Shown here: positions 25,553 to 34,520 of the stretch, piece after piece
Numbering within the stretch: the stretch's first letter is position 1
How the letters are laid out: every line of letters begins with the position of its first letter
Origin: Algoriphagus winogradskyi
GTDB lineage: Bacteria > Bacteroidota > Bacteroidia > Cytophagales > Cyclobacteriaceae
Assembly: GCF_900182815.1 (NCBI RefSeq)
Contig: NZ_FXUA01000002.1
Location: 434,001 to 498,000, forward strand
DNA length: 64,000 nucleotides
Reading direction: 5' to 3'
Position numbers and translations under genes: made by a program
Notes under the pieces: generated by a model
The model's database searches: none
What the model was told of the DNA's origin: nothing
What the model saw: the letters and a program-made list of their open reading frames with translations, nothing else

Positions 25553-25560
25553 TATTTTTG
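25553..25560 (+). promoter_or_regulatory. -7 promoter element of metK
   Basis: TATTTTTG matches the Bacteroidota -7 consensus TAnnTTTG and lies 36 bases before the metK ATG. No clear TTG -33 box is seen at the expected distance. Confidence 0.5.
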
Positions 25561-25596
25561 GGCTTCCTTTAAAATACGCATTACCAACTTATATTT

Positions 25597-26850
25597 ATGG
25601 CATATCTATTTACCTCAGAGTCTGTTTCTGAGGGGCATCCAGATAAAATCGCAGATCAAATCTCTGACGCGTTAATTGACAATTTTTTAGCCTTCGACCC
25701 AAATTCCAAAGTAGCCTGTGAAACTCTTGTGACGACAGGTCAGGTGTTCCTAGCTGGTGAGGTGAATTCTGACATTTACCTTGACGTGCAGAAAATCGCC
25801 CGTGACGTGATTAACAGAATCGGTTACACAAAGAGTGAGTACATGTTTGAAGGAAATTCCTGTGGAGTACTTTCAGCTATTCATGAGCAATCTTCAGAGA
25901 TTAACCAAGGTGTAGTTCGCCAGAGTCCGGAAGAGCAAGGTGCAGGTGATCAGGGAATGATGTTTGGTTATGCCACCAATGAAACTGAAAACTACATGCC
26001 TTTGGCTTTGGATCTATCGCATATGATCCTTCGTGAATTGGCGGAGCTCCGAAGAGAAAATAAAGATATTACCTATATCCGGCCTGACTCCAAAGCTCAG
26101 GTGACTATAGAATATTCTGACGATAATGTGCCCCAGCGTATAGAAGCAATAGTGGTTTCTACTCAGCATGATGATTTTGATGAGGAAGGCAAAATGCTCG
26201 CAAAGATCAAATCCGATATCATCAATATTTTGATCCCAAGGGTAATTGCTAAGCTGAAACCGGAAATCCAAAAGCTTTTCACTTCAGAAATAAAATATCA
26301 CATCAATCCTACCGGTAAGTTTGTAATAGGTGGGCCGCATGGTGACACAGGTTTGACCGGAAGAAAAATCATCGTAGATACTTACGGTGGCAAAGGTGCA
26401 CACGGTGGAGGAGCTTTCTCTGGAAAAGATCCTTCAAAAGTTGACCGTTCTGCAGCTTATGCTACTAGGCATATTGCAAAAAACATGGTTGCTGCTGGTC
26501 TTGCAGATGAGGTGTTGGTGCAGGTTTCTTATGCGATTGGAGTTGCCAAGCCTATGGGTATTTATATCAATACATATGGCACTGCCAAAGTTGATCTGAA
26601 TGACGGGGCTATCGCGAAGAAAATTGAAGAAATCTTCGATATGCGTCCGTATGCTATCGAGCAACGATTGAAACTGAGAAATCCTATCTATGAAGAAACG
26701 GCTGCTTATGGCCACATGGGTAGAAAAAATGAAGTGGTAACCAAGGTGTTTGTATCTCCATATAGAGATGAGATCAAGCTCGATGTGGAGTTATTCACTT
26801 GGGAAAAGCTTGATTACGTGGATAAGATTAAATCTGCATTTGGACTATAA
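25597..26850 (+). CDS. metK: S-adenosylmethionine synthetase
   Basis: This 417-residue enzyme makes SAM from methionine and ATP. It has the [17 protein letters not shown] start, [12 protein letters not shown] near residue 118, [18 protein letters not shown] near 243 and the P-loop-like [19 protein letters not shown] near 270. It has its own promoter and a strong terminator but lies directly after the sulfur-assimilation genes. Confidence 0.98.
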   Translation: MAYLFTSESVSEGHPDKIADQISDALIDNFLAFDPNSKVACETLVTTGQVFLAGEVNSDIYLDVQKIARDVINRIGYTKSEYMFEGNSCGVLSAIHEQSSEINQGVVRQSPEEQGAGDQGMMFGYATNETENYMPLALDLSHMILRELAELRRENKDITYIRPDSKAQVTIEYSDDNVPQRIEAIVVSTQHDDFDEEGKMLAKIKSDIINILIPRVIAKLKPEIQKLFTSEIKYHINPTGKFVIGGPHGDTGLTGRKIIVDTYGGKGAHGGGAFSGKDPSKVDRSAAYATRHIAKNMVAAGLADEVLVQVSYAIGVAKPMGIYINTYGTAKVDLNDGAIAKKIEEIFDMRPYAIEQRLKLRNPIYEETAAYGHMGRKNEVVTKVFVSPYRDEIKLDVELFTWEKLDYVDKIKSAFGL

Positions 26851-26893
26851 AAATAAAGGCTTCCGGTTTTAAATCGGAAGCCTTTATTTTTAG
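26851..26893 (+). terminator. Rho-independent terminator of metK
   Basis: Perfect 15-base arms (26851-26865 and 26875-26889) with a nine-base loop begin directly after the metK stop and end in a T-run. Confidence 0.9.
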
Positions 26894-26978
26894 TAGTAAG
26901 ATTTTTAGAATTCTCAATACAAGATTCTGAGATGGGAGGAAGTGTCAATCTAGCTACTTATGTCTACATACTTATGTC

Positions 26979-27968
26979 TTAAATAATAAACATCTCCTCA
27001 ATCAACTCAGTATAAAAATCCCTCACCTCCATGCCGATGGCTTTCACTTGCTGGGAAATCAAACTGGTTTCAGTTTGGCCAGGAACTGTATTTACTTCGA
27101 TGAAGTAAAATTTGCCTGTTTCGTGTTGAAGGAAGTAATCTACGCGGATCGCGCCTTTGCAGTTTAACTTTTCATAGATCTTTGCAATAATCCGATTTAC
27201 AAGGGCAACTTCTTCATCAGACATTCTTCCAGGGGTGATTTCTTCAGTCACTCCTGCCACGTATTTGGCTTCATAATCGAAGAATTCTTTGCTGCTCACA
27301 ATCTCCGTTGCAGGAAGAACAGTGATTTCTCCTTTACCTTTATAGCAGCCAATAGAAAACTCCCGCCCTGAGACAAACTCTTCTACCAGCACCTGTTTAT
27401 CTTCCGCAAAAGCCTTATCCAAAGCCTCAGGCAATTCTTCCCAGGTTTTTACTTTACTCATACCGATAGAGCTTCCTCCATTATTTGGTTTGATAAAAAG
27501 AGGCAAAGTCAGCTCATCTTGTACCCGCTTTAGGTTTTTAGCAGAGTTTTCAAAGAGCTGAAGTGATTTAGCAATATGCAGCTCCTCGATGTCGTCTACA
27601 ATTGCTTTTGTATAGCCCTTGTTCATTGTAATGGCAGAGCTCAGCTGATCACAAGTAGTGTATGGAATACCGATCATGTCGAAATAGCCCGCAAGCTTTC
27701 CATCTTCTCCCGGAGAGCCATGAAGAATGTTGAACACTCCGTCAAAGGTGATTTTGTCATCACCGATTCTTATACTGAAGTCGTTTAAGTCCACTGGAAT
27801 TTTTTCTCCTGAGGCAGACAGAAAATGCCAATCTCCAGGATAAATCAGGATTTTGTAAACGTCGTAAAGATTGCGGTCAATGGTTTTTTCTACCACAGCA
27901 GCACTTTTTAAAGAAATGACAGATTCTCCGGTATATCCACCTGTAACCAGGGCAATTTTTCTCTTCAT
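26979..27968 (-). CDS. ddl: D-alanine--D-alanine ligase
   Basis: This 329-residue ATP-grasp enzyme makes the D-Ala-D-Ala dipeptide of peptidoglycan. It has VTGGYTGESVISLKSA at the N-terminus, NILHGSPGEDGKLAGYFDMIGIPYT near residue 82, the KPNNGGSSIGMSKV nucleotide loop, EEFVSGREFSIGC and the metal-binding FIEVNTVPGQTETSL. Substitution of the usual HG(x)xGE by HGSPGED is common in Bacteroidota. It converges on metK. Confidence 0.96.
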   Translation of the reverse strand: MKRKIALVTGGYTGESVISLKSAAVVEKTIDRNLYDVYKILIYPGDWHFLSASGEKIPVDLNDFSIRIGDDKITFDGVFNILHGSPGEDGKLAGYFDMIGIPYTTCDQLSSAITMNKGYTKAIVDDIEELHIAKSLQLFENSAKNLKRVQDELTLPLFIKPNNGGSSIGMSKVKTWEELPEALDKAFAEDKQVLVEEFVSGREFSIGCYKGKGEITVLPATEIVSSKEFFDYEAKYVAGVTEEITPGRMSDEEVALVNRIIAKIYEKLNCKGAIRVDYFLQHETGKFYFIEVNTVPGQTETSLISQQVKAIGMEVRDFYTELIEEMFII

Positions 27969-28053
27969 GGTATCAGAATTAACGATACGAATTACTCGAA
28001 TTTTTGGGAATTTCCCGCAAAGCTACTTCCTTTCCTACTAACTTTCGGGGCTA

Positions 28054-28176
28054 TTTCCCGCAGATGTTCGCAGATAACTAACGCAGATTGTAGCGGATCT
28101 TTAAAACAAAAAACAATTATGTCAATCAAAAATCTGCGCAACTCAGCGTTTTTTTTCTGCGAACATCTGCGGGAAA
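28054..28176. repeat. cgcagat-rich inverted repeat unit, copy 1
   Basis: Arms tttcccgcagatgttcgcag (28054-28073) and ctgcgaacatctgcgggaaa (28157-28176) are perfect 20-base inverted copies; inner arms cgcagatt (28082-28089) and aatctgcg (28131-28138) are also paired. The left 38 bases recur at 28633-28670 with three mismatches. The right arm ends two bases from the GxxExxY gene stop. Confidence 0.75.
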
Positions 28177-28177
28177 C

Positions 28178-28551
28178 CTAAAGGTTATTGACTTTCCTGA
28201 TAATTCCTTCAGTAATATCTTCCACATTGAAATTAACCAATAGTCCGAGTTTTAATCCTGATAGTCTTAGATAAGTAATGATTTGCTTATGGTGTACCTC
28301 CAAAAGGTTTTCAATTGATTTAATTTCGACTATGACCTTTCAACTATTAAGTCAATCCTATAGCCAACATCTAACTTAATCGTATCATAAACTAACGGAA
28401 GACCTACTTGACGTCTTACATTTAGCCCGTCTTTTTCTAATTCATGAGTTAAAGCGAGTTCATAAGCAGATTCCAATAATCCTGGCCCTAGGCGGTTGTA
28501 TACTTTAAAAATACATCCTCGTATTCTATAAGAAATATCGTTTTCAGTCAT
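28178..28551 (-). pseudogene. GxxExxY-family protein, frameshifted
   Basis: Codons 1-73 encode the N-terminal part of a GxxExxY protein, including IFKVYNRLGPGLLESAYE and VGYRIDLIVE, then reach a stop near 28330. Restoring one base near 28336-28343 continues the frame as KVIVEIKSIENLLEVHHKQ and on to GLLVNFNVEDITEGIIRKVNNL with a stop at 28178-28180, a normal family end. The family belongs to the PD-(D/E)XK nuclease fold, and the break falls just before the VEIK catalytic segment. The intact family form often has an extra Asn here, so the loss may be four bases rather than one. Function of the family is unknown. Confidence 0.75.
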
Positions 28552-28632
28552 TTTGTCTGATTTAAAAAGTGTGTCTAATTTACTGAATATCAGTCGAATT
28601 TAGTTCATATTTCCCGGAGATGATTGTTGATA

Positions 28633-28853
28633 TTTCCCGCAGATCTACGCAGATAATTAACGCAGATTGTCGAGGATCTTGAACTATCAAAAGAATCTCT
28701 GCTCCTAAAAAAGCTCTGTATATCATCGAGAGGCTTATTTGATGCAGTTTGTTTTCCCGAAAATAACCTCAAATTCAATCCGAGATAATCTATAGTACAA
28801 CATCAAAAATTTGCGCAACTCAGCGTGTTTTTTCTGCGTCAATCTGCGGGAAA
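28633..28853. repeat. cgcagat-rich inverted repeat unit, copy 2
   Basis: The left part (28633-28670) matches 28054-28091 at 35 of 38 positions. The right part (28807-28853) matches 28130-28176 in wording: ttgcgcaactcagcg, a T-run, then aatctgcgggaaa. A further aatctgcgggaaat fragment lies at 28876-28889. The interior (28671-28806) shows no gene. Together the gap 28552-28890 holds this repeat and probably the GxxExxY promoter. Confidence 0.65.
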
Positions 28854-28890
28854 TTATTCTATGCAAATTGGTTTTAATCTGCGGGAAATA

Positions 28891-29130
28891 TCATGCTAAC
28901 TTTATCTGATCCAAATAGAACTTCATTCGAGTATGATCTCGTGGCAAAAAGTCAATTTTATCAATTTTATCCTGTTTGTGATTATAGAAAACTTCGATGT
29001 ATTCGTTTTCGAGAAGATAAAGATTCACCTTATGCTTGTAATAGCGTATACCCACCACAAATGTACCCTCGGTGTAGAGGGTATTTATTTTTTTGTGGAA
29101 AGGGAGGTTGGTGAATTCTTCTTTACTCAT
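28891..29130 (-). CDS. Small protein of unknown function
   Basis: From the ATG ending at 29130 it encodes 79 residues beginning MSKEEFTNLPFHKKI; a start five codons upstream is possible. The sequence has TLYTEGTFVVGIRYYKHKVNLYLLENEYIEVFYN, an alternating pattern suggesting a small beta-sheet, then a charged C-terminal helix. I have a vague memory of similar short proteins in Bacteroidota but no functional assignment. Its stop abuts the cgcagat repeats. Confidence 0.6.
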   Translation of the reverse strand: MSKEEFTNLPFHKKINTLYTEGTFVVGIRYYKHKVNLYLLENEYIEVFYNHKQDKIDKIDFLPRDHTRMKFYLDQIKLA

Positions 29131-29235
29131 AATCTTCAAATGCACTCGTTAAGTTACTAAAATGAATTCCTTTTTGATCAAAAAAGGTTGATTCCTGATT
29201 GGCTTCGTCTTATACTTGAGAGAACAAAAACCACT

Positions 29236-29715
29236 ATGCTGCTCAAACAATTCCGTTTTACCGCTTTTTTTCTCGTTTTGGGATTGATGCTCGGTACTTC
29301 TTGCGCATCCAAAAAGAAAGTTGCCAGCGAGCCATTCAATACTGTCATTCAGACTGCTAGAAGTTATACAGGAACACCTTATCGTTATGGAGGAACCACT
29401 CGTGCTGGAATAGATTGTTCAGCCTTGGTTTATCATTCGTTTTATTCTGTGGGAATTACGATGCCGAGAATCTCAACGGATCAAAGTAAAATGGGTAAGA
29501 GTATCCGGACTAATGAGATCAAGCCTGGTGATGTACTGTTTTTTGCCACAGGTAAAAGAAGAAAGCAGGTGACTCACTCGGGTATAGTGACAGAGACCTC
29601 ACGGGGAGATGTTCGTTTTATTCATTCTTCTACCTCGCTTGGCGTGTCGGAAGATTACCTGAGTAATAATTACTGGTCAAAGGCATTTTTGTTTGCACGA
29701 CGGATACTGGATTGA
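29236..29715 (+). CDS. NlpC/P60 (C40) cell-wall peptidase lipoprotein
   Basis: From the ATG at 29236 it encodes 159 residues: a lipoprotein signal with lipobox LGTSC (Cys23), then an NlpC/P60 domain. The catalytic residues are Cys61 in GIDCSALVYHSF, His114 in THSGIV and His130 in FIHSST. It should cut the D-Glu-meso-diaminopimelate bond of stem peptides from the outer-membrane side. An in-frame upstream start at 29188 would put 16 residues before a normal signal peptide and is rejected. Confidence 0.93.
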   Translation: MLLKQFRFTAFFLVLGLMLGTSCASKKKVASEPFNTVIQTARSYTGTPYRYGGTTRAGIDCSALVYHSFYSVGITMPRISTDQSKMGKSIRTNEIKPGDVLFFATGKRRKQVTHSGIVTETSRGDVRFIHSSTSLGVSEDYLSNNYWSKAFLFARRILD

Positions 29716-29999
29716 GTGGTTTTAACCGCTAAGGGCACAGAGTTTTCTGCAGAGGACGCAAACTGTAATTGAACGTTATATTGCAGATCAAACCCTTTTG
29801 ATTTTGGCATTTAGAATTTTCAGTCGGCTGCGCAACGGCGCAGCATTCGACTTCGCTATTTCTTGGTGCTCTTTGTGGCTAAAAAATCAACGTTGAATCC
29901 AGTTTACACACGCTTTTAGATCCAGCTTCTCCAGAAGTAGGACAGTATATAAAATTGTGCACTCCGCGCAAACCTCCGCGACCTCTTTGCGGTAAAAAA
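29716..29999. repeat. Gene-free gap with degenerate repeats
   Basis: This gap holds no gene I can support. Its ends read ttttaaccgctaaggg and ctctttgcggtaaaa, imperfect inverted copies, as in other Bacteroidota intergenic repeats. Inside are a perfect hairpin gctgcgc-aacg-gcgcagc (29827-29844) and the second copy of a 24-base repeat (29921-29944, first copy at 20519-20542). Confidence 0.5.
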
Positions 30000-30007
30000 T
30001 ATGGCAT

Positions 30008-30040
30008 AAAAAAACCAAGAACAGCTTTCGCTATCCCTGG
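30008..30040 (-). terminator. Terminator of the heme-uptake operon
   Basis: Read on the minus strand, arms ccagggatagc and gctgttcttgg pair fully if G-T pairs are allowed, with a gaaa loop, followed by seven T. It lies about 30 bases past the hmuY stop. Confidence 0.7.
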
Positions 30041-30068
30041 CCTTTCCGAAATAATTGAACCTAATAGT

Positions 30069-31130
30069 TTATAGATCTTCTGATACAAGTTCAAACTCTA
30101 AGCTCGGCTTTCCTCTTTCTCCGTCTTTGGTCAAAGAAAGGAATCTAACTTTGTAAATGTTTTCATCAGCATCTTTGATGATATAATAGATATCATCTTT
30201 CACCGCTGGTGAGCTGGTTGGGCCACCACCGTTTCTCCAAGTTGACCCGATAGCCAGTCTATCGCTTGAATCAAATGTAAGTGAATTAACATCCTGTTCG
30301 GTGAAATCAGCATAAGCTATATCTGCCTCTAATACTGATGCCGCTCCAACCCCACCATAGATATTTTGGTAAACTAAATCCTGGAAGAAGTAAGCCAAAA
30401 TTCCAGTAGTCGCGGCTGGATACGGTGTAGATGATGTGCCAGCAGTCCACGAGATATCCCAGGAATCTTTCGCTGGCTCCACGTCCACAATTCCATTTTC
30501 AAAACTGAAATAAACAAAATTATGATCATTGTCTTTGACTACGTCCACAGAGATAAAATCAGCAGCGTCGGCATCAGCATGCTGAAGCGTATAACCTTCA
30601 CCATTTCTGGTGATTCTGATTTTCTTAAGAGACTTTGCTTCGACACCACTAGCACCTCGGGAAAGAATATAAACTTCATTACTTGCTTCAGTGGAGTTAA
30701 CGGCTGCAATTGCAGGCTTAGAAAGTGGCATAGAAGGATCATCTACATGTAGAATACCTTCAAGATTTGTAAAGCTTAAAACCAAAGCTGCAGAGTCAGC
30801 TGCACTCATATCTGCTGAAGAAACCACATTGATATCAGTTTCTCCGGTAGCAGAAGCCATGGCGCCCGTGGTGCCGTTAATCAGGACTTTGAATTCAGAT
30901 CCTGTAGCGAAGGCAAGATCCCATGATTCTCTGGCCACTGCTGTCTGAGTGCCAGTTCGGAATTGGATGTATGCGGTATTCGGATAAGTGGCCCCGCCAC
31001 CATCTACTTCGATGATTCCTGATTCTGTAGGCGGTACTACTACCGGCTCTGGATCGTCATCACTGCAGGATGAGAAAAGTGTCACGCCAGCCATTAAGGC
31101 TGTAAGAGTTAGAAAACGATACTGTTGCAT
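30069..31130 (-). CDS. hmuY: HmuY-family heme-binding lipoprotein
   Basis: This 353-residue outer-membrane lipoprotein (lipobox LFSSC, then an acidic SDDDPEP linker) matches HmuY-like heme-binding proteins: SWDLAFATG near residue 70 and SWDISWTAG near residue 226, with TWRNGGGPTSSPAVKDDIYYIIKD toward the end. HmuY captures heme and hands it to the HmuR receptor encoded just upstream. It has two related halves, each with a WDLAF/WDISW motif, and is longer than the ~200-residue Porphyromonas protein. It is the last gene of the operon. Confidence 0.88.
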   Translation of the reverse strand: MQQYRFLTLTALMAGVTLFSSCSDDDPEPVVVPPTESGIIEVDGGGATYPNTAYIQFRTGTQTAVARESWDLAFATGSEFKVLINGTTGAMASATGETDINVVSSADMSAADSAALVLSFTNLEGILHVDDPSMPLSKPAIAAVNSTEASNEVYILSRGASGVEAKSLKKIRITRNGEGYTLQHADADAADFISVDVVKDNDHNFVYFSFENGIVDVEPAKDSWDISWTAGTSSTPYPAATTGILAYFFQDLVYQNIYGGVGAASVLEADIAYADFTEQDVNSLTFDSSDRLAIGSTWRNGGGPTSSPAVKDDIYYIIKDADENIYKVRFLSLTKDGERGKPSLEFELVSEDL

Positions 31131-31153
31131 TGTGTTTAAATTTGGGGGAATAG

Positions 31154-33424
31154 TTATTTATTTAATTGATAAGTGAGACCGAGGAAGTAGGATCTTCCAT
31201 AGCCTACGGGTCTTTGGGTTCCACCTCCATGGGCATCTCCACCTCCGGAAGTACTACTGATTTGCTTTACGTCTAGGATATTTCTAGCTCCGGCATTCAC
31301 AGATAGATGCTTGCCAAAATCCTTCTTGAAAGAAATATCAATCCAGTGGTAGCCGTCCAGCATTATTTCAGTTGCGGAAGGGTTTCCCTCAGAATCAGTG
31401 ATTGTTTCATAGCCGGGCAGCGCTCCAGTCCATTTGTAGAAGAGCGTCGCAGTAGTTCTCCATGGCAAAATCAGATAAGTAAGATTTGTATTCACCTCTG
31501 GAGTCCAGCTCATATCGGGAACTATAGTCTGCTCTTCAGAAAGTAGGTTGTAGCGTCCGATGTAAGAGAACCCAACATTTGCAGTCAGGTTTTTGAAGGA
31601 ATGGCTATTGTTCAGCGTAAGACCAGCCGTTTTGTATCGCTCCACATTGAACAAGGTAGTCACCTGAATGTCGCTTGGATCTTGACCGTAAGCGATTCTG
31701 TCTTTTACATCATTGTAAAAAGCGCCCAGCACAGTTGAAATTTTCCAGGTTGGGTTAACTTGAGCTTTCCAATCCAATGATCCATTGAAACTATTGGAAG
31801 TTTCCGCTTTCAAGTCTGGGTTTCCAGTGATACTGTGACTTGCGTCAAAGAAGTTGAAATACAATTCACGGATAGAAGGAGCTCTGAATCCGTTGGCATA
31901 GGCCAATCTCAGATCCAAGTTTTCATTCAAGGCAAATTTTGTGTTCAACGAAGGAATCAAAGCAGGTGTTTCGTAAGCAGAATTCCAGCTTTTGCGTAGT
32001 CCCGGTTTGATTTTAATGGTAGAAACTGGAGACCATTCTCCGGAAAGGAAAATTGCATAATCCTGAATTCCTTCATTCTCGTCTATTCTCTCGCCAGAAC
32101 CTTGCTCCAGATTCAGGTCGATTCCGGGTTGCAATTTGAATTTATCAGCAATCTTCCAATCGCCGATCATTCTCCAGCTAAATCCAGTGTAATCGATGGT
32201 AGAATTAGCTCCGGGAGCTTGGGATTGATAATGCTCACCTGTCCGCACATTGGTCACCCAAGTCTGGCTTTCTCTGGCATAATCTGTAAATGCTCCTTGC
32301 CAGGTAAACCCGAATTTGGAATTGGTATCCCATCTACCGCTCAGCCTATGCATCCAGCGGGAAGTGATGAATTCCTGATCCAGCATCTCCAAACGTGCTT
32401 CTGGCCCATAGGAGAAAACAGTCTCATCCAAGAAATCTAGCTGATATTCCAGATTTAGAGATTCATTGCCCCAACCTGCTTTGAGGTTTAGGAAATTCTG
32501 ATCTTTAGGAAGCCATTCGTACTCTCTGCCTGTTTCTTCGCCTTTCCAACCTCCGAAGTTGTTCTGAGAAAATGAAGCTCCAAAATCCCAATTTTTCAAG
32601 CGGTAACTTCCAGTCACACTTCTTATATGAGTGCCTTTTCCATCAAAGGGGCTGTATTCATTCCCTACAGTTTCCTCCTGCACCCGAGCTTTCACATCGA
32701 ATTTTTCTGATGCGTCAGATTTGGTGATAATATTGATTACACCAGCAAGTGCATCTGCTCCGTATACAACTGACATCGGTCCCTCGACGATCTCCACCCG
32801 CTCGATCCGGTTGATATCGATCTGGTTGATGTTAATTTCATTGGAGGTTCCCTGACGACCGACCATCGGAATGCCGTCAATTAAGATCTTCACATTTTGG
32901 CCAGACATACCCAGCAGCTCCATATTGCTTGAGCCTAAGGCGTTGTCCTGCGAAAAGCGAATTCCCAGCTCCGTGCTCAAAACCTCCTGAATATTACTTG
33001 GTGCTCGATTTTTAATGACTTCAGCACCGATGGTCCGCACCTGATAGACAGACTGCCTGGCAGACTGAGGCTCGAAATTCCCTGTGACCACAACAGTTTC
33101 CAAATCAGAAGTCGAGGAAGTCAAAACGAATGTTTCTGTAGTTTTTCCCGACGGCCAAGTTGCCCAGATCGTCTCAAATCCCACCGCTGAAATTTTGAGT
33201 TTCCCTTCTGATGGCAATTCGGCAAGTGAGAAAACACCCTGTTCGTCGGCTACTTCTCCCTTAAGGTCTGCCAGCCAGATCGTAGCATGAGACACCGCAT
33301 TGCCATGGGAATCCACCACTTTTCCTTGCAACACAGCTTGAGCTTGCGCCATAATTGGCATAGCCAGAAATAGCAAAGAGCAAATGATGAAGTATTTATT
33401 TAGATCAAATCTATGCATGTGCAT
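31154..33424 (-). CDS. hmuR: TonB-dependent heme receptor
   Basis: This 756-residue outer-membrane receptor has a signal peptide, a carboxypeptidase-regulatory-like domain (LQGKVVDSHGNAVSHATIWL), a plug with ILIDGIPMVGRQGTSNEI and VEIVEGPMSVVYGADALAGVINIIT, and a beta-barrel. The barrel carries the heme-receptor boxes FRAPSIRELYF and NPDLKAE, and ends with an aromatic strand (SYFLGLTYQLNK). Position between hmuS and hmuY makes heme the likely ligand. An ATG two codons downstream of the chosen start is an alternative. Confidence 0.92.
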   Translation of the reverse strand: MHMHRFDLNKYFIICSLLFLAMPIMAQAQAVLQGKVVDSHGNAVSHATIWLADLKGEVADEQGVFSLAELPSEGKLKISAVGFETIWATWPSGKTTETFVLTSSTSDLETVVVTGNFEPQSARQSVYQVRTIGAEVIKNRAPSNIQEVLSTELGIRFSQDNALGSSNMELLGMSGQNVKILIDGIPMVGRQGTSNEININQIDINRIERVEIVEGPMSVVYGADALAGVINIITKSDASEKFDVKARVQEETVGNEYSPFDGKGTHIRSVTGSYRLKNWDFGASFSQNNFGGWKGEETGREYEWLPKDQNFLNLKAGWGNESLNLEYQLDFLDETVFSYGPEARLEMLDQEFITSRWMHRLSGRWDTNSKFGFTWQGAFTDYARESQTWVTNVRTGEHYQSQAPGANSTIDYTGFSWRMIGDWKIADKFKLQPGIDLNLEQGSGERIDENEGIQDYAIFLSGEWSPVSTIKIKPGLRKSWNSAYETPALIPSLNTKFALNENLDLRLAYANGFRAPSIRELYFNFFDASHSITGNPDLKAETSNSFNGSLDWKAQVNPTWKISTVLGAFYNDVKDRIAYGQDPSDIQVTTLFNVERYKTAGLTLNNSHSFKNLTANVGFSYIGRYNLLSEEQTIVPDMSWTPEVNTNLTYLILPWRTTATLFYKWTGALPGYETITDSEGNPSATEIMLDGYHWIDISFKKDFGKHLSVNAGARNILDVKQISSTSGGGDAHGGGTQRPVGYGRSYFLGLTYQLNK

Positions 33425-33471
33425 AAAAATTTTTGAGATGGCGGGAGGTAAAGCTCCCGCCGAAATTTGTA

Positions 33472-34518
33472 TTAAAGGCTATCTACCAAAGCTTTCCACT
33501 CAGGTTTCTGAGGAAGTCCCGGCTTTCTCAATCCGAAGAACTGAGCGACCATTTCGCCTTCTTTATCGAAAAGCTCAACAGCAGATACCAACCCATCTTC
33601 CGTGTTTTTATGAACTACATAGGCTTTGTCAACCACATTTTCATTCAAATGCATGTTGAAATCAGGATCAAGTACATTGAGCCAATCACCCATCTGGCGA
33701 ATGGTCTGCACCTTACCTTGGTGGATTTGGATGTTGCCTTTATTCCCAGCGAAAATCATGATAGGAAGCTTGGTCTCAGCGGCAGTTTCTACGATTTTAC
33801 GTGCAGAAAGCCTGTCGATCTCATAAGCCCATTTGTCGTCAATCCACTTCACCGCATCTTGTCTGTTTAGCTTGTATTTGCGAAGCATACCAAAGAAATC
33901 ATGCGTATCCTTCATCGTTTCCCAGTCTTTGGAGAATCCTTCGAAGTCCAATTCTTCTCGGGACACATATTCCGGAGTTGGAAAAGCTTCAAGCTCCAAC
34001 TCAGCAGACTGGTCTTCTGCTGTATTATTATTTACCAATTCCTCGTAAGCTTCTGGATTTGATTTCTCCTGCAAATAGACTTTCATTACAGCTTCACCAG
34101 CTTTGTCGAAGTATTGCAAGCTTTTCATAGTGCCACGAGGAGTCTCGGTAGTCACTGCAAAACCAAATTTCCAACCTGCGAAAAATACTCGCTGCTCGAT
34201 TGGGCCAATCACAGTAGCGATTTTGTGCGGTCCGGCAGCATGCATTTCAATTTTCTGAAAGGGTCCCTTGTGCTCCAATACACAGCCTTCGCTTCTTGTC
34301 AATGACATCACGCGGCCTAGTTTTGGGAATTCTTCCAGTTGCTCGGTAAAATTGTCAGTCAGACGAATCACGTTTGCGCCGATTCCAGTGGCTAAAAGTT
34401 GAGCTTCAGTCACACCAAGTTTAGCGGCAGCATCACGGATTCTAAGTTGAGGCTCAGATTCTTTCAGATTCTCCCATGCTTGCTTCAGGGATTGTGCGGA
34501 TTCTTGAATAGTTTCCAT
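33472..34518 (-). CDS. hmuS: HmuS/HemS-family heme-handling protein
   Basis: This 348-residue cytoplasmic protein belongs to the ChuX/HmuS family of hemin-degrading or heme-trafficking factors. It is built from two similar halves, each with a segment such as VMSLTRSEGCVLEHKGPF and PIMIFAGNKGNIQIHQGKV, and GDWLNVLDPDFNMHLNENVV near residue 279. The family binds heme released by the importer and can cleave it to free iron. It starts three bases after the hmuV stop. Confidence 0.93.
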   Translation of the reverse strand: METIQESAQSLKQAWENLKESEPQLRIRDAAAKLGVTEAQLLATGIGANVIRLTDNFTEQLEEFPKLGRVMSLTRSEGCVLEHKGPFQKIEMHAAGPHKIATVIGPIEQRVFFAGWKFGFAVTTETPRGTMKSLQYFDKAGEAVMKVYLQEKSNPEAYEELVNNNTAEDQSAELELEAFPTPEYVSREELDFEGFSKDWETMKDTHDFFGMLRKYKLNRQDAVKWIDDKWAYEIDRLSARKIVETAAETKLPIMIFAGNKGNIQIHQGKVQTIRQMGDWLNVLDPDFNMHLNENVVDKAYVVHKNTEDGLVSAVELFDKEGEMVAQFFGLRKPGLPQKPEWKALVDSL

Positions 34519-34520
34519 TG

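Noticed and set aside
28054..28890. Repeated cgcagat words as a CRISPR array
   Set aside because: The copies are inverted and unevenly spaced, there are no uniform spacers, and no cas genes are present.
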